Shown one piece after another: positions 17,181 through 25,836 of a stretch of 64,000 nucleotides of DNA. The stretch comes from CAZXFA01 sp964640085 (GTDB taxonomy: Bacteria; Actinomycetota; UBA4738; HRBIN12), in NCBI GenBank assembly GCA_964640085.1, contig CAZXFA010000013.1:5080-69079 (forward strand). The letters are read 5' to 3'. Both the position numbers and the translations under genes were made by a program. The notes beneath the pieces are model-generated. The model searched no databases, was not told where the DNA came from, and was given only the letters and a program-made list of their open reading frames with translations. Numbering within the stretch: position 1 is the stretch's first letter; every line of letters begins with the position of its first letter.

Positions 17181-18497
17181 GTGAGCGACCTGGATCCTCG
17201 GGACGTCGTGGCCGCAAAGCGGGATGCGCGGGCTCTGTCTGAGGACGAGCTTCGGTCGTTCGTCCTGTCCTACTCGAAGGGGGAGATCCGCGACGAGTTG
17301 GCCGCCGCATGGCTGATGGCGGCGTTCATCAACGGCCTGGACGTGGCGGAGACGCTCGCCCTCACGCGGGCGATGGTCGACTCGGGGGAGACGCTGCCGC
17401 TCGAGGGGGTCTCGCGACCCACGGTGGACAAGCACTCGACCGGGGGAGTGGCCGACGGGGTGACCCTCGTGTTCGCACCGCTCGCCGCCTCCCTCGGTCT
17501 GGCGGTCGCGAAGCTGTCCGGTCGGGGGCTCGGGCACACCGGAGGGACCCTGGACAAGCTCGAGGCGATCCCGGGGCTGCGGACCGATCTGGGGCCGGCC
17601 GCGTTCGAGCGCCAGGTCGAGGAGGTCGGCTGCGCCGTCGCCGCCCCGACCGCCGACCTGGTCCCGGCCGACGGCGCCCTGTACGCGCTCCGCGACGCCA
17701 CCGCCACCATCGGTTCGATCCCGTTGATCGCGGCGAGCGTGATGTGCAAGAAGCTGGCGGTCGAGACGGATCTGGTCCTGCTGGACGTGAAGGCGGGGAG
17801 CGGGGCGTTCATGAAGACCGCGCGGGACGCGAAGGCGCTCGCCAAGGCGTGCGCGAGGCTCGCCGCCGACTGGGGTCGCTCCGCCCGCGTGGCCGTCACC
17901 GACATGTCGCAACCGCTCGGTGACGCGATCGGCAACGCGCTCGACATCGTGGAGGCGGTCGAGCTGCTGCGGGGCCAGATGCAGGGGCGTCTGCGTGACG
18001 CGGCGGTGATGTTCGCGGGAGAGTCGCTCTCGCGGCTGACGGAGCTGCCGATGGGGGAAGGCCGCGCCCGTGCGGCCGCGGCGATCGATTCAGGCCAGGC
18101 GCTCGAGACCTTCCGCCGGATGATCGAGGCGCAGGGTGGTGACCCCCGCGTGGTGGACGACCCTCAGGGCATCCTGCCCTCGGCGCCGGTGACGATGCCG
18201 ATCGAGTGCGTCGGCGATGGTGTGCTCGGAGCGATCGACGCGGAGGCGTTGGGGCGAGCGAGCATGGAACTGGGGGCCGGGCGCCGGAAGAAGGGCGATC
18301 TGATCGACCCGGCGGTCGGCATCGTGTTCCACGCCAAGGTGGGGGACCGGCTCGAGGCCGGTGAGCCGCTCGGGACGGTCCACGCGAGGTCCGTCGACGC
18401 CGCTTGGGCGTGCATCCAGACGGTCCTCGCGACGCTCACGGTCGGCGACGATCCCGTCCAGCCGCCGCCGTTGGTCCACGGCTGGTACGGGGAGTGA
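17181..18497 (+). CDS. deoA: Thymidine/pyrimidine-nucleoside phosphorylase
   Basis: The 438-residue protein has the family signature LSGRGLGHTGGTLDKLEAIPG, the phosphate-site DKHSTGGVADG, and DVKAGSGAFMKT. It cleaves thymidine and related nucleosides with phosphate. Length and domain order (small helical domain, large alpha/beta domain, C-terminal barrel-sandwich with GDLIDPAVGIVFHAKVGDRL) are normal. It stands alone behind a 115-base gap after deoB, so the two may have partly separate control. Confidence 0.95.
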   Translation: MSDLDPRDVVAAKRDARALSEDELRSFVLSYSKGEIRDELAAAWLMAAFINGLDVAETLALTRAMVDSGETLPLEGVSRPTVDKHSTGGVADGVTLVFAPLAASLGLAVAKLSGRGLGHTGGTLDKLEAIPGLRTDLGPAAFERQVEEVGCAVAAPTADLVPADGALYALRDATATIGSIPLIAASVMCKKLAVETDLVLLDVKAGSGAFMKTARDAKALAKACARLAADWGRSARVAVTDMSQPLGDAIGNALDIVEAVELLRGQMQGRLRDAAVMFAGESLSRLTELPMGEGRARAAAAIDSGQALETFRRMIEAQGGDPRVVDDPQGILPSAPVTMPIECVGDGVLGAIDAEALGRASMELGAGRRKKGDLIDPAVGIVFHAKVGDRLEAGEPLGTVHARSVDAAWACIQTVLATLTVGDDPVQPPPLVHGWYGE

Positions 18498-18504
18498 GGG
18501 CGCG

Positions 18505-19158
18505 GTGAGCCTGGACGACCTGAAGTTCGCCGCGTACCTGGCCATCGCCCTCGTGCCCGCGCTGATCCTGCACGAGTACGCGCATGCGTTCCTGGCGGTT
18601 CGACTGGGGGACCCAACACCCAGGCGCTGGGGCCGGCTCACGCTCGATCCCCGGCCGCTGATCGACCCGTTCGGGTCGCTGATCCTGCCGGCGCTGGCTC
18701 TGATCCTGATCGCCGCGCGTGGGCAGCTCCTCCTGCCGGTGTTCGCCTACGCCAAGCCGATGCCGCTCGACCACTCCTACCTACGGAACCCGAAGCGCGA
18801 CTCCGTCCTCGTCTCGGTGGCGGGGCTGGTGGCCAACCTGCTCCTCGCGGTTGTCGGTGGGCTGGTGATCCGGGCGGGGGTCGGAGGAGAGGTCGGGCTC
18901 TTCGCGAGGGCCTGGTTGATCGTGAACGCGCTGATGTTCGCGTTCCAGCTCATGCCGATCCCGGGCCTGGACGGGGCGAAGTTGCTCGCCCGGGTACTCC
19001 CGCCTCGGCCGCGGGAGGTCTTCGTGAACCTCGAGCAGTACCTGGTCCTGTTCATCCTCGTGGTCTTCTTCGTCCTGGCCGGGCCGCTGCTGTCGATCGT
19101 CGACGCGTTCGCGAACATCGCGTGCGAGTTCGCGGCCGGGGTGCAGTGCTTCGGTTGA
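18505..19158 (+). CDS. Site-2 (M50) family membrane metalloprotease
   Basis: The 217-residue membrane protein has the zinc-binding HExxH in ILHEYAHAFL (H23, E24, H27) within the first membrane segment, and the third-ligand motif PIPGLDGAKLL near residue 155. About five hydrophobic segments are visible. This compact, PDZ-less architecture matches the short M50B group, whose substrates are mostly unknown. GTG at 18505 is seven bases after deoA. No CBS or PDZ domain is present. Confidence 0.88.
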   Translation: MSLDDLKFAAYLAIALVPALILHEYAHAFLAVRLGDPTPRRWGRLTLDPRPLIDPFGSLILPALALILIAARGQLLLPVFAYAKPMPLDHSYLRNPKRDSVLVSVAGLVANLLLAVVGGLVIRAGVGGEVGLFARAWLIVNALMFAFQLMPIPGLDGAKLLARVLPPRPREVFVNLEQYLVLFILVVFFVLAGPLLSIVDAFANIACEFAAGVQCFG

Positions 19159-19187
19159 GCATCCCGGAGGAGCCCCGGGCCAGGCGA

Positions 19188-19193
19188 TATCAT
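19188..19193 (+). promoter_or_regulatory. -10 box for trpS (near-leaderless)
   Basis: TATCAT (five of six matches to TATAAT) lies ten bases before the GTG of trpS, implying a leader of only a few bases. No Shine-Dalgarno site is present. Confidence 0.45.
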
Positions 19194-19203
19194 CGGCCGC
19201 AAC

Positions 19204-20232
19204 GTGAGCGACCCAACCCCGCGCGACGGCGGCACCGTCGCGGCCCCCGACGCGAAGGGCCGCGTGCTGACGGGGTTCCGCCCGACCGGTCCCCTGCACA
19301 TCGGCCACTGGTTCGGCAACGTGACGAACATGGTCCGGCTCCAGGAGGATCACGAGGCCTTCTACTTCATCGCCGACTGGCACATGCTCACCACCCACTA
19401 CGACCGGACCGAGGAGCTGCCGGGCAACGTGCGCTCCCTCGTGCTCGACCTGATCGCGGCGGGCGTGGACCCGGAGCGGGTGACGCTGTACCGGCAGTCG
19501 GACGTGAAGGAGGTGGCGGAGCTCACGTTGCTGCTCGGCATGATCACCCCCCTCGGGTGGCTCGAGCGCGTACCTACCTACAAGGAGCGGTTGCGAGACA
19601 TGGCGGAACGCGACATCGCGAACCTCGGCCTGCTCGGGTATCCGCTTCTCCAGACGGTCGACATCACGATCGTGAAGGGCGAGCTGGTGCCGGTCGGCGA
19701 GGACCAGGTGGCCCACCTCGAGCTCTCGCGGGAGGTCGTACGCCGCTTCAACCGTCTGTACGGAGACGTGTTGACCGAGCCCCAGGCCCTGCTGTCGCAC
19801 GCGCCGCTCGTCCCCGGGTCGGACGGGCGCAAGATGTCCAAATCGCTCGACAACACGATCGACGTGCGTGACGGCGAGGACGCGATCCGGACTAAGGTCC
19901 GCAGCTTCATCACCGATCCGCAGAAGGTGAGGCTGGGGGACCCCGGCCGCCCGGAGATCTGCCCGATCTTCGCGCTCCACCGCCTCTTCTCGCACGACAT
20001 CCTGGACTGGACCGAGGAGAACTGCCGGAGCGGGGCGCTCCCGTGCGTAACGTGCAAGACGAACCTGGCCGATCGCATCGTCGCGTACTTCGCGCCCTTC
20101 CGCGAGCGCCGGGATCAGCTGGACCACGAACCCCACCTGGCCGAGGACGTCATGGCCGAGGGTGCGGTCAAGGTCCGACCCGTCGTGGACGAGACGATGA
20201 AAGCCGTCCGCTCGGCGATGAGCCTGGGATGA
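19204..20232 (+). CDS. trpS: Tryptophanyl-tRNA synthetase
   Basis: The 342-residue class I synthetase has the HIGH motif in PLHIGHW, preceded by the conserved GFRPTG, and KMSKS in DGRKMSKSLDN. VGEDQVAHLELSR is a typical TrpS segment. It charges tRNA-Trp. It has its own -10 box and heads the run trpS-scpA-scpB-rluB, with ATGA overlap into scpA. The N-terminus carries about 18 extra residues before the Rossmann fold. Confidence 0.96.
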   Translation: MSDPTPRDGGTVAAPDAKGRVLTGFRPTGPLHIGHWFGNVTNMVRLQEDHEAFYFIADWHMLTTHYDRTEELPGNVRSLVLDLIAAGVDPERVTLYRQSDVKEVAELTLLLGMITPLGWLERVPTYKERLRDMAERDIANLGLLGYPLLQTVDITIVKGELVPVGEDQVAHLELSREVVRRFNRLYGDVLTEPQALLSHAPLVPGSDGRKMSKSLDNTIDVRDGEDAIRTKVRSFITDPQKVRLGDPGRPEICPIFALHRLFSHDILDWTEENCRSGALPCVTCKTNLADRIVAYFAPFRERRDQLDHEPHLAEDVMAEGAVKVRPVVDETMKAVRSAMSLG

Positions 20233-20996
20233 GCGCGGAGAGGGGCGAGCCGCGGGCCGATGGCTTCGCCGTCGAGCTCCCGGTCTTCGTCGGTCCGTTC
20301 CGCCTGCTGACCGACCTGATCCTGGACCAGAAGATCGACGTGTGCGACGTGTCGATCGCCGCGGTCACCGACCGGTTCCTCGAGCACGCGAAGGACGCGG
20401 AGGCCTGGACCCTGGAGGAGGCAACCTGGTTCCTGGCCGCGTGCGCGGTGCTCCTCGAGCTGAAGGTCGGCCGCCTGATGCCCCGGCACGACGCGTTGGA
20501 CGAGGAGGATCTGCTCGGGGTCTCGCCCGATCTCGTGTACGCGCGCTCCCTGGAGCTCGCCGCGTTCCGCACGGTGGCCGTGGAGCTCGCTGCGCGCCTG
20601 GAGGCCGAGGCGCGGCACTTCCCGCGGGAGGCCGGTCCCCCCCCCGAGTTCGCGCACCTGTATCCCGACCTGATGGGGAACGTGACGGCCGAGGAGCTGG
20701 CGGCGGCCGCCGCCGCCCTGCTGCGGCCGCCGCCGCTACTGGATCTGTCCCACGTCACGGCGATCCGGTACACGATGGCCGAGGCGCTCGAGGCCGTCCG
20801 CGATCGGCTCGGTCGTCTCGGTCAGGCAACGTTCCGCGACCTGGTCGCGGATTGCGAGGACCGGATCCAGGTGGTGGTCCGTTTCCTGGCTCTGCTGGAT
20901 CTGTACCGGGAGGGGAAGGTCGATCTGGATCAGGCGGAGACGTTCGGCGAGATCCGCGTGCGGTGGGAGGGCGGGCCGAGGACGGTGACCGCGTGA
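20229..20996 (+). CDS. scpA: Segregation and condensation protein ScpA
   Basis: The 255-residue kleisin has the family start FAVELPVFVGPFRLLTDLI (normally F.GPLDLLL.LI, here GPFRLLTDLI), the middle CAVLLELKVGRLMP, and a C-terminal winged helix ending in DLVADCEDRIQVVVRFLALLDL. ScpA bridges SMC heads and recruits ScpB. ATG at 20229 overlaps trpS, and the stop overlaps scpB. It corresponds to Rv1709. No parA-like gene precedes it here, unlike Rv1708. Confidence 0.93.
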   Translation: MSAERGEPRADGFAVELPVFVGPFRLLTDLILDQKIDVCDVSIAAVTDRFLEHAKDAEAWTLEEATWFLAACAVLLELKVGRLMPRHDALDEEDLLGVSPDLVYARSLELAAFRTVAVELAARLEAEARHFPREAGPPPEFAHLYPDLMGNVTAEELAAAAAALLRPPPLLDLSHVTAIRYTMAEALEAVRDRLGRLGQATFRDLVADCEDRIQVVVRFLALLDLYREGKVDLDQAETFGEIRVRWEGGPRTVTA

Positions 20997-21559
20997 GCGA
21001 TGACCGGACCGACCGGCTCGCCGCGCTCGAGGCGCTGCTGTTCGTCTCCGACGAGCCCGTATCCGCGGCGGTGCTGGCGCAGGCGCTCGGTGTGGAGCGG
21101 CGGGAGGCCGACGACCTGTGCCAGACGCTCGCACGTGGGTACCAGGAACGGGAGACCGGCCTGGTGCTGCGCGCCGTCGCAGGCGGGTGGCGCCTGTCCA
21201 CGAACCCGGACATCGCTGAGGTCGTCGAACGGTACGTGCGGTCCTCCCGTCATGTGCGGCTGACGAGGGCGGCGCTGGAGACGCTCTCGATCGTCGCGTA
21301 CAAGCAGCCGGTCACCCGGCATCAGATCTCGGCGATCCGCGGCGTGAACTCGGACGGCGTGCTCCGGGCGCTCGTGGACCGCGGGCTGGTCGCCGAGGTG
21401 GGGCGCGAGGACGCGCCGGGACGCCCCGTCCTCTACGGGACGACGCCGGAGTTCCTCGAGCGTCTCGGACTCCCGTCCCTCGCTGCGCTCCCGTCGCTCG
21501 CGCCGCTGCTCGGGCAGAGGACCGAGGAGGAACCAGAGGCCGGGGCCGCGGACGGCTAG
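20993..21559 (+). CDS. scpB: Segregation and condensation protein ScpB
   Basis: The 188-residue protein has two winged helices. Conserved parts are LEALLFVSDEPVSAAVLAQAL, WRLSTNPDIAEVVERYV, and the hallmark LSIVAYKQPVTRHQISAIRGV with VLRALVDRGLV. It dimerises and binds ScpA in the SMC condensin. GTG at 20993 overlaps the scpA stop by four bases. It corresponds to Rv1710. Confidence 0.95.
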   Translation: MSDDRTDRLAALEALLFVSDEPVSAAVLAQALGVERREADDLCQTLARGYQERETGLVLRAVAGGWRLSTNPDIAEVVERYVRSSRHVRLTRAALETLSIVAYKQPVTRHQISAIRGVNSDGVLRALVDRGLVAEVGREDAPGRPVLYGTTPEFLERLGLPSLAALPSLAPLLGQRTEEEPEAGAADG

Positions 21560-21561
21560 GC

Positions 21562-22281
21562 ATGGCCGTGGAGCGGCTCCAGAAGACGCTCGCCCGGGCA
21601 GGGTTCGGGTCCCGACGCTCCTGTGAGGGGTTGATCGTTGCTGGTCGCGTAGGGGTGAACGGCCGTCAGGCCACACTCGGCGATCGCGTCGACCCCCAGA
21701 CGGACGAGGTTCGGGTCGACGGCCACCGGGTCGTCACGGACCCGGGTCTCCGTTACTTCGCCCTGCACAAGCCGCGAGGGGTGACCACCACGATGCGCGA
21801 TCCCCATGCCGAGCGGGACCTCAGGCACCTGCTCCCGGCGGGGCCGCGCGTGTTCCCCGTGGGCCGGCTCGACCGGAACACGGAAGGACTCCTCCTGCTC
21901 TCGAACGACGGCGATCTCGCCCACCGCCTGGCCCACCCGCGGCACGGGGTGGAGAAGGAGTACCTGGCGGAGGTGGACGGCACGCCCGGTCCACGACACC
22001 TGGCGCGGCTGCGCCGGGGTGTCAGGCTCGACGATGGACCGGCCCGCGCCGAGGGCGCGAGCCTCGCCGCCCGGAGCGGGGGCCGCGGCGCCGTGCGCAT
22101 CGTCATGACCGAGGGACGCAAACAGGAGGTTCGCCGGATGCTCGACGCGGTCGGGCTCCCGGTGCGGCGGTTGATCCGGACGCGGGTGGGACCGGTCAGG
22201 TTGGGCCGGCTCCAGCGGGGTGAGGTCCGGGAGCTCACCGCGGAGGAGATCCAGGCGCTCTACCGGGCGGCCGGCCTCTGA
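21562..22281 (+). CDS. rluB: RsuA/RluB-family rRNA pseudouridine synthase
   Basis: The 239-residue protein has an S4 domain (RLQKTLARAGFGSRRSCEGLI) and the catalytic domain with GRLDRNTEGLLLLSNDG, where Asp is the nucleophile, and GRKQEVRRMLDAVG. Family members modify 23S rRNA at U2605 or 16S at U516; the position behind scpB matches Rv1711, usually called RluB. ATG is two bases after scpB. Confidence 0.92.
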   Translation: MAVERLQKTLARAGFGSRRSCEGLIVAGRVGVNGRQATLGDRVDPQTDEVRVDGHRVVTDPGLRYFALHKPRGVTTTMRDPHAERDLRHLLPAGPRVFPVGRLDRNTEGLLLLSNDGDLAHRLAHPRHGVEKEYLAEVDGTPGPRHLARLRRGVRLDDGPARAEGASLAARSGGRGAVRIVMTEGRKQEVRRMLDAVGLPVRRLIRTRVGPVRLGRLQRGEVRELTAEEIQALYRAAGL

Positions 22282-22299
22282 CGCGGCGGGGCCGCCGCG
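22282..22299. terminator. GC-rich palindrome after rluB
   Basis: CGCGGCGG and CCGCCGCG flank a two-base centre immediately after the rluB stop. It is a perfect palindrome but lacks a T run. It may reduce read-through before the aroH promoter. Confidence 0.35.
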
Positions 22300-22304
22300 G
22301 GCGG

Positions 22305-22310
22305 TAGCCT
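22305..22310 (+). promoter_or_regulatory. -10 box for the aroH-tyrA-aroA-cmk-der run
   Basis: TAGCCT precedes the aroH GTG by 31 bases in the 60-base gap after rluB. The strong Shine-Dalgarno run GGGGGGAGGG lies at about 22330-22339. Confidence 0.35.
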
Positions 22311-22341
22311 GTTCGCCCGAGCTGGACTTGGGGGGAGGGCG

Positions 22342-22713
22342 GTGATCCAGACGAACGTGCGCGCGGCGCGCGGCGCGATACGCGTCGACGAGGATACGGC
22401 CGAGGCGATCTGGGATGCGACCGCTCGGCTCCTCGGCGCGTTGCTGGAGGGCAACGGGGTGCGGGAGAAGGACGATCTGGTGAGCGTCTTCTTCACCGTG
22501 ACCGAGGATCTGCGCTCCGCGTTCCCCGCGGAGGCGGCCCGCCGGATGGGCCTCGGCGCGGTCCCGCTCCTGTGCGCCCAGGAGATCCCCGTGAGGGGGG
22601 CGATGCCGAGGGTGGTCCGGGTCCTGATGCACTTCCACACCGCGAGATCCCAGGGCGAGGTCGTGCACGCGTACCTGGACGGTGCGGAGTCGTTGCGCGA
22701 TGACCTCGGCTGA
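22342..22713 (+). CDS. aroH: AroH-class chorismate mutase
   Basis: The 123-residue protein matches the Bacillus AroH trimeric class: VRAARGAIRVDEDTAEAIWD, VSVFFTVTEDLRSAFPAEAAR and VPLLCAQEIPVRGAMPRVVRVLMH, where the Arg in VRVLMH is the catalytic cation. It converts chorismate to prephenate, used by the next gene, tyrA. GTG at 22342 follows GGGGAGGG. The end overlaps tyrA by 14 bases. Active-site residues seem intact. Confidence 0.93.
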   Translation: MIQTNVRAARGAIRVDEDTAEAIWDATARLLGALLEGNGVREKDDLVSVFFTVTEDLRSAFPAEAARRMGLGAVPLLCAQEIPVRGAMPRVVRVLMHFHTARSQGEVVHAYLDGAESLRDDLG

Positions 22714-23794
22714 GCGGGTGGCCGTCGTCGGGACCGGCCTGATCGGCACCTCGATCGCGATGGCGGCCGCGCGGGCCGGGGACCACGTCCGCGGTTTCGA
22801 CGCGGATACAAGCGCGCTCGAACGCGCCGCCGAGCGATCGGGGCTCTCGCCCGCCTCGAGCATGGAGGAGTGCGTGCGCGGAGCGACCCTGGTCTTCGTG
22901 TGCACCCCGATCCCGGTCCTGCCACCCCTGGTCGTCGAGGCGCTCCACCTGGCCCCGGATGCGACCGTAAGCGATGTGGGGAGCATCAAGTCGCGCGTGA
23001 CGCAGGAGATCTCGGCGTCCATGGGAGGTGAGCACCTGGTGCGCTTCGTCGGCGGCCATCCGATGGGGGGCTCCGAGCGCTCGGGGCCCGAGCACGCCTC
23101 GCCCTCGGTCCTGGACGGCATCGTCTGGGTGCTGACCCCCACCCCGGAGACCGGCCGGGAGGCCGTCGAGCGCCTGGAGACGTGGATCGGAGGGGTCGGC
23201 GCCCGCCCGGTGCGGATGGAGGCCGAACGGCACGACCGCTTGGTGGCCGTGGTGAGCCATCTCCCGCAGGTGGCCTCCACCGCGCTGATGGGCCTGGCCG
23301 CCACCGAGGAGGCCGGCGAACCGGAGACCTTGCTGCTCGCGGCGGGCGGCTTCCGGGACCTCACCCGGCTGGCCGCCTCGAACCCACACCTGTGGGGCGA
23401 CATCCTGCTCGCGAACCGTGAGGCGGTTGCCCGGGCGATCGACCTGTACATCGGGCGCCTGTCGCGCCTCCGGGACGACATGCTGGCAGAGGACGCCTCG
23501 AGCGTGGAGCAGGCGTTCGCGGCCGCCAAGGACGCCCGGCTGACCCTGGCCGCGAAGCCGCAGGTCCGCTCAGGCGTGGCGGTGCTCCAGGTGCCCGTCC
23601 CCGACCGTCCAGGGGTCCTCGCCGAGGTCACCGCCACGATGAGCGAGGCTGGAGTGAACATCGAGGACCTGCAGATCGTCCACTCGCCCGAGGGAGGGCG
23701 CGGCACGGTGCACGTGACGGTCGCCGTGGATGCCGCCCCCGAGGCCGAGCGCGCCCTGCGCGAGCGGTGGTTCGAGCCGCTCCGGCTGGCCTGA
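22700..23794 (+). CDS. tyrA: Prephenate dehydrogenase with C-terminal ACT domain
   Basis: The 364-residue protein has the NAD-binding VAVVGTGLIGTSIAMAAARA, substrate motifs SDVGSIKSRV, GGHPMGGSERSGPEHA and VVSHLPQVAS with its catalytic His, and an ACT domain from about residue 292 (VLQVPVPDRPGVLAEVTATM). It makes 4-hydroxyphenylpyruvate for tyrosine, probably with feedback through ACT. I chose ATG at 22700; a GTG at 22682 adds six residues. It overlaps aroH, which supplies its substrate. Confidence 0.94.
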   Translation: MTSAERVAVVGTGLIGTSIAMAAARAGDHVRGFDADTSALERAAERSGLSPASSMEECVRGATLVFVCTPIPVLPPLVVEALHLAPDATVSDVGSIKSRVTQEISASMGGEHLVRFVGGHPMGGSERSGPEHASPSVLDGIVWVLTPTPETGREAVERLETWIGGVGARPVRMEAERHDRLVAVVSHLPQVASTALMGLAATEEAGEPETLLLAAGGFRDLTRLAASNPHLWGDILLANREAVARAIDLYIGRLSRLRDDMLAEDASSVEQAFAAAKDARLTLAAKPQVRSGVAVLQVPVPDRPGVLAEVTATMSEAGVNIEDLQIVHSPEGGRGTVHVTVAVDAAPEAERALRERWFEPLRLA

Positions 23795-23805
23795 GGAGGT
23801 AGGGG

Positions 23806-25167
23806 TTGAGGGTCACGGTTCAGCCGGGCGGGAGCGTCCGCGGCGAGATCCGCCTGCCCGGCGACAAGTCGATCTCGCATCGATGGTTGATCTTGGCGGC
23901 CATCGCCAACGGTCGGAGCGAGCTCAGGGGGCTGCCCGCGGCCCTCGACGTTCGGTCGACCGCGAGCGTCCTCGGTGGGCTGTCCTCGGCGGGAGCTCGA
24001 GCTGCGCTGGAGGGTTGGGCTTCCGAGCCAGCGCCCGCGGCCGACGGTGACCGTTCCACGGGGAACGAGCCTGGACCTCGACCCGGAACGCTCGGTCTGG
24101 AGGCTCGAGGTCGAGGAGGTCTCCAGCCCGCGCGCGTCCCGCTCGACTGCGGGAACTCGGGCACCACGATGCGCCTCGTTTGCGGCGTGCTCGCGCCCTG
24201 TCCGTTCGACGCGGAGCTGTTCGGCGATGCCAGCCTGTCCTCCCGGCCGATGGAGCGCGTAGCGGAGCCGTTGCGCGCGATGGGGGCGCGGGTAGTCACC
24301 ACCGACGGTCGTCCGCCGGTACGGATCGGCGGTGGGCGGCTCCGCGGGATCGTCCACCGTTGCGCGGGTGCGAGCGCACAGGTCAAGAGCGCGGTCCTGC
24401 TCGCGGGGCTCGCTGCGGAGGGGGAGACGACGGTGTTCGAGCCCGCCGCGACCCGCGACCACACCGAACGTGCGCTCGCCGCGCTCGGAGCGCCCGTGCG
24501 GGTCGGCGAGGGGTCGGTCACGGTGTCGGCATTCGAGCACGGAGGGTTCGCTGGTCGGGTCCCGGGCGACGTGTCGTCTGCGGCGTTCCTGGCGGCAGCC
24601 GCCGGGCTCACCGCGGGGGAGCTCGTGATCCGCGACGTGGGTCTGAACCCCACCCGGACGAGGTTCCTCGCGGTGCTGGAGCGGATGGGTCTGCGCACGC
24701 GGGTCGCGATCACCAGCACGGAGCTGGGGGAGCCGGTGGGCGACCTGCACGTCGTGGCCTGCGATGAGCCCACTGGGACCACCGTGGCCGAGGACGAGCT
24801 TCCGCTCGTGATCGACGAGGTGCCGCTCCTGGCGTTGTTCGCCGCGCACGCGCGGGGTGAAACGAGGTTCGTGCGAGCTGGGGAGCTGCGCGTCAAGGAG
24901 TCGGATCGGCTGACGGGTACGGCCGAGGCGATCCGTGCCCTCGGGGGCGAGGCCGGGGTCGATGGCGAGGATCTCGTGGTCGCGGGCAGCGGGTTGAACG
25001 GCGGACGCGCCTCCTCCGGCGGCGACCACCGGATGGCGATGGCCCTGGCGGTCGGCGCGCTCGCCGCCCATGGGCCCGTGGAGATCGACGGGATGGAAGC
25101 CGCCGACGTGTCCTTCCCCGGCTTCGTTGGGTCCCTCGCCGGCCTAGGTGCGAGGGTCGAGCGGTGA
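23806..25167 (+). CDS. aroA: 3-phosphoshikimate 1-carboxyvinyltransferase (EPSP synthase)
   Basis: The 453-residue enzyme has PGDKSISHRWLIL (Lys/Ser/Arg contacts) near residue 20, LDCGNSGTTMRL near 110, GDVSSAAFLAAA, and RVKESDRLTGTAEA. It joins shikimate-3-phosphate and PEP. The TTG start at 23806 is supported by the excellent site GAGGAGG ending 11 bases upstream and by the conserved N-terminus. Between the first strand pair and GNSGTT lies a low-complexity stretch (about residues 65-100) longer than usual. It overlaps cmk by four bases. Confidence 0.95.
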   Translation: MRVTVQPGGSVRGEIRLPGDKSISHRWLILAAIANGRSELRGLPAALDVRSTASVLGGLSSAGARAALEGWASEPAPAADGDRSTGNEPGPRPGTLGLEARGRGGLQPARVPLDCGNSGTTMRLVCGVLAPCPFDAELFGDASLSSRPMERVAEPLRAMGARVVTTDGRPPVRIGGGRLRGIVHRCAGASAQVKSAVLLAGLAAEGETTVFEPAATRDHTERALAALGAPVRVGEGSVTVSAFEHGGFAGRVPGDVSSAAFLAAAAGLTAGELVIRDVGLNPTRTRFLAVLERMGLRTRVAITSTELGEPVGDLHVVACDEPTGTTVAEDELPLVIDEVPLLALFAAHARGETRFVRAGELRVKESDRLTGTAEAIRALGGEAGVDGEDLVVAGSGLNGGRASSGGDHRMAMALAVGALAAHGPVEIDGMEAADVSFPGFVGSLAGLGARVER

Positions 25168-25829
25168 CCCGCCGCCGCCCGCTGATCGCGATCGACGGGC
25201 CGGCGGGCTCGGGCAAGAGCACGCTCGCCCGCCGCCTGGCGGATACATTCGCCCTGCCCTACCTGAACACCGGGCTGATGTACCGGGCGTTGGCGTCCGC
25301 GGCGTTCCGCCAAGGCGTCGATCCAGACGATGGCGGGGCGCTGGCCGGCCTGGCGCGGGACCTCACCTTCGATCTGGACCCGACGGTGAGTCCGTCGTCC
25401 CTCCGGATCGACGGGGCCTCTCCAGGAGTGGACCTGGCCGCCCCAGAGGTCGAGTCGAGCGTCTCCCGGGTGGCCCGTCACCCCGAGGTTCGGACGGTCC
25501 TCCGGGAGGAGCAGCGGCGTCTGGCCGGGGGCGGGGCGGTGGTCGAGGGTCGAGACATCGGCTCGGTCGTCTGTCCAGACGCGGACGTGAAGCTCTACCT
25601 CGAGGCCGAGGAGGGTGCGCGGGTGCGGCGACGGGCGGGGGAGCGCGCCGAGCGGGACCATCGGATCGCGACCGAGCTCGCCGCTCGCGACACGATGGAT
25701 GCGCGCACCAATCCACTGCAGCCTGCCGAGGACGCCGTGGCGATCGACACCACCGAGATGGATGCGGATCAGGTGTTCGCCGCCGCGCTCGCGATCGTCC
25801 GGGCACGGCTGCAGGAGCGGGGTTGGTGA
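25164..25829 (+). CDS. cmk: Cytidylate kinase
   Basis: The 221-residue P-loop kinase has IAIDGPAGSGKSTLARRLA, LNTGLMYRALA for nucleotide recognition, VVEGRDIGSVVCPDA and an Arg-rich lid (RVRRRAGERAERD). It phosphorylates CMP and dCMP. GTG at 25164 overlaps aroA by four bases. cmk followed by der is as Rv1712-Rv1713. Confidence 0.96.
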   Translation: MTRRRPLIAIDGPAGSGKSTLARRLADTFALPYLNTGLMYRALASAAFRQGVDPDDGGALAGLARDLTFDLDPTVSPSSLRIDGASPGVDLAAPEVESSVSRVARHPEVRTVLREEQRRLAGGGAVVEGRDIGSVVCPDADVKLYLEAEEGARVRRRAGERAERDHRIATELAARDTMDARTNPLQPAEDAVAIDTTEMDADQVFAAALAIVRARLQERGW

Positions 25830-25836
25830 ACCGCGT

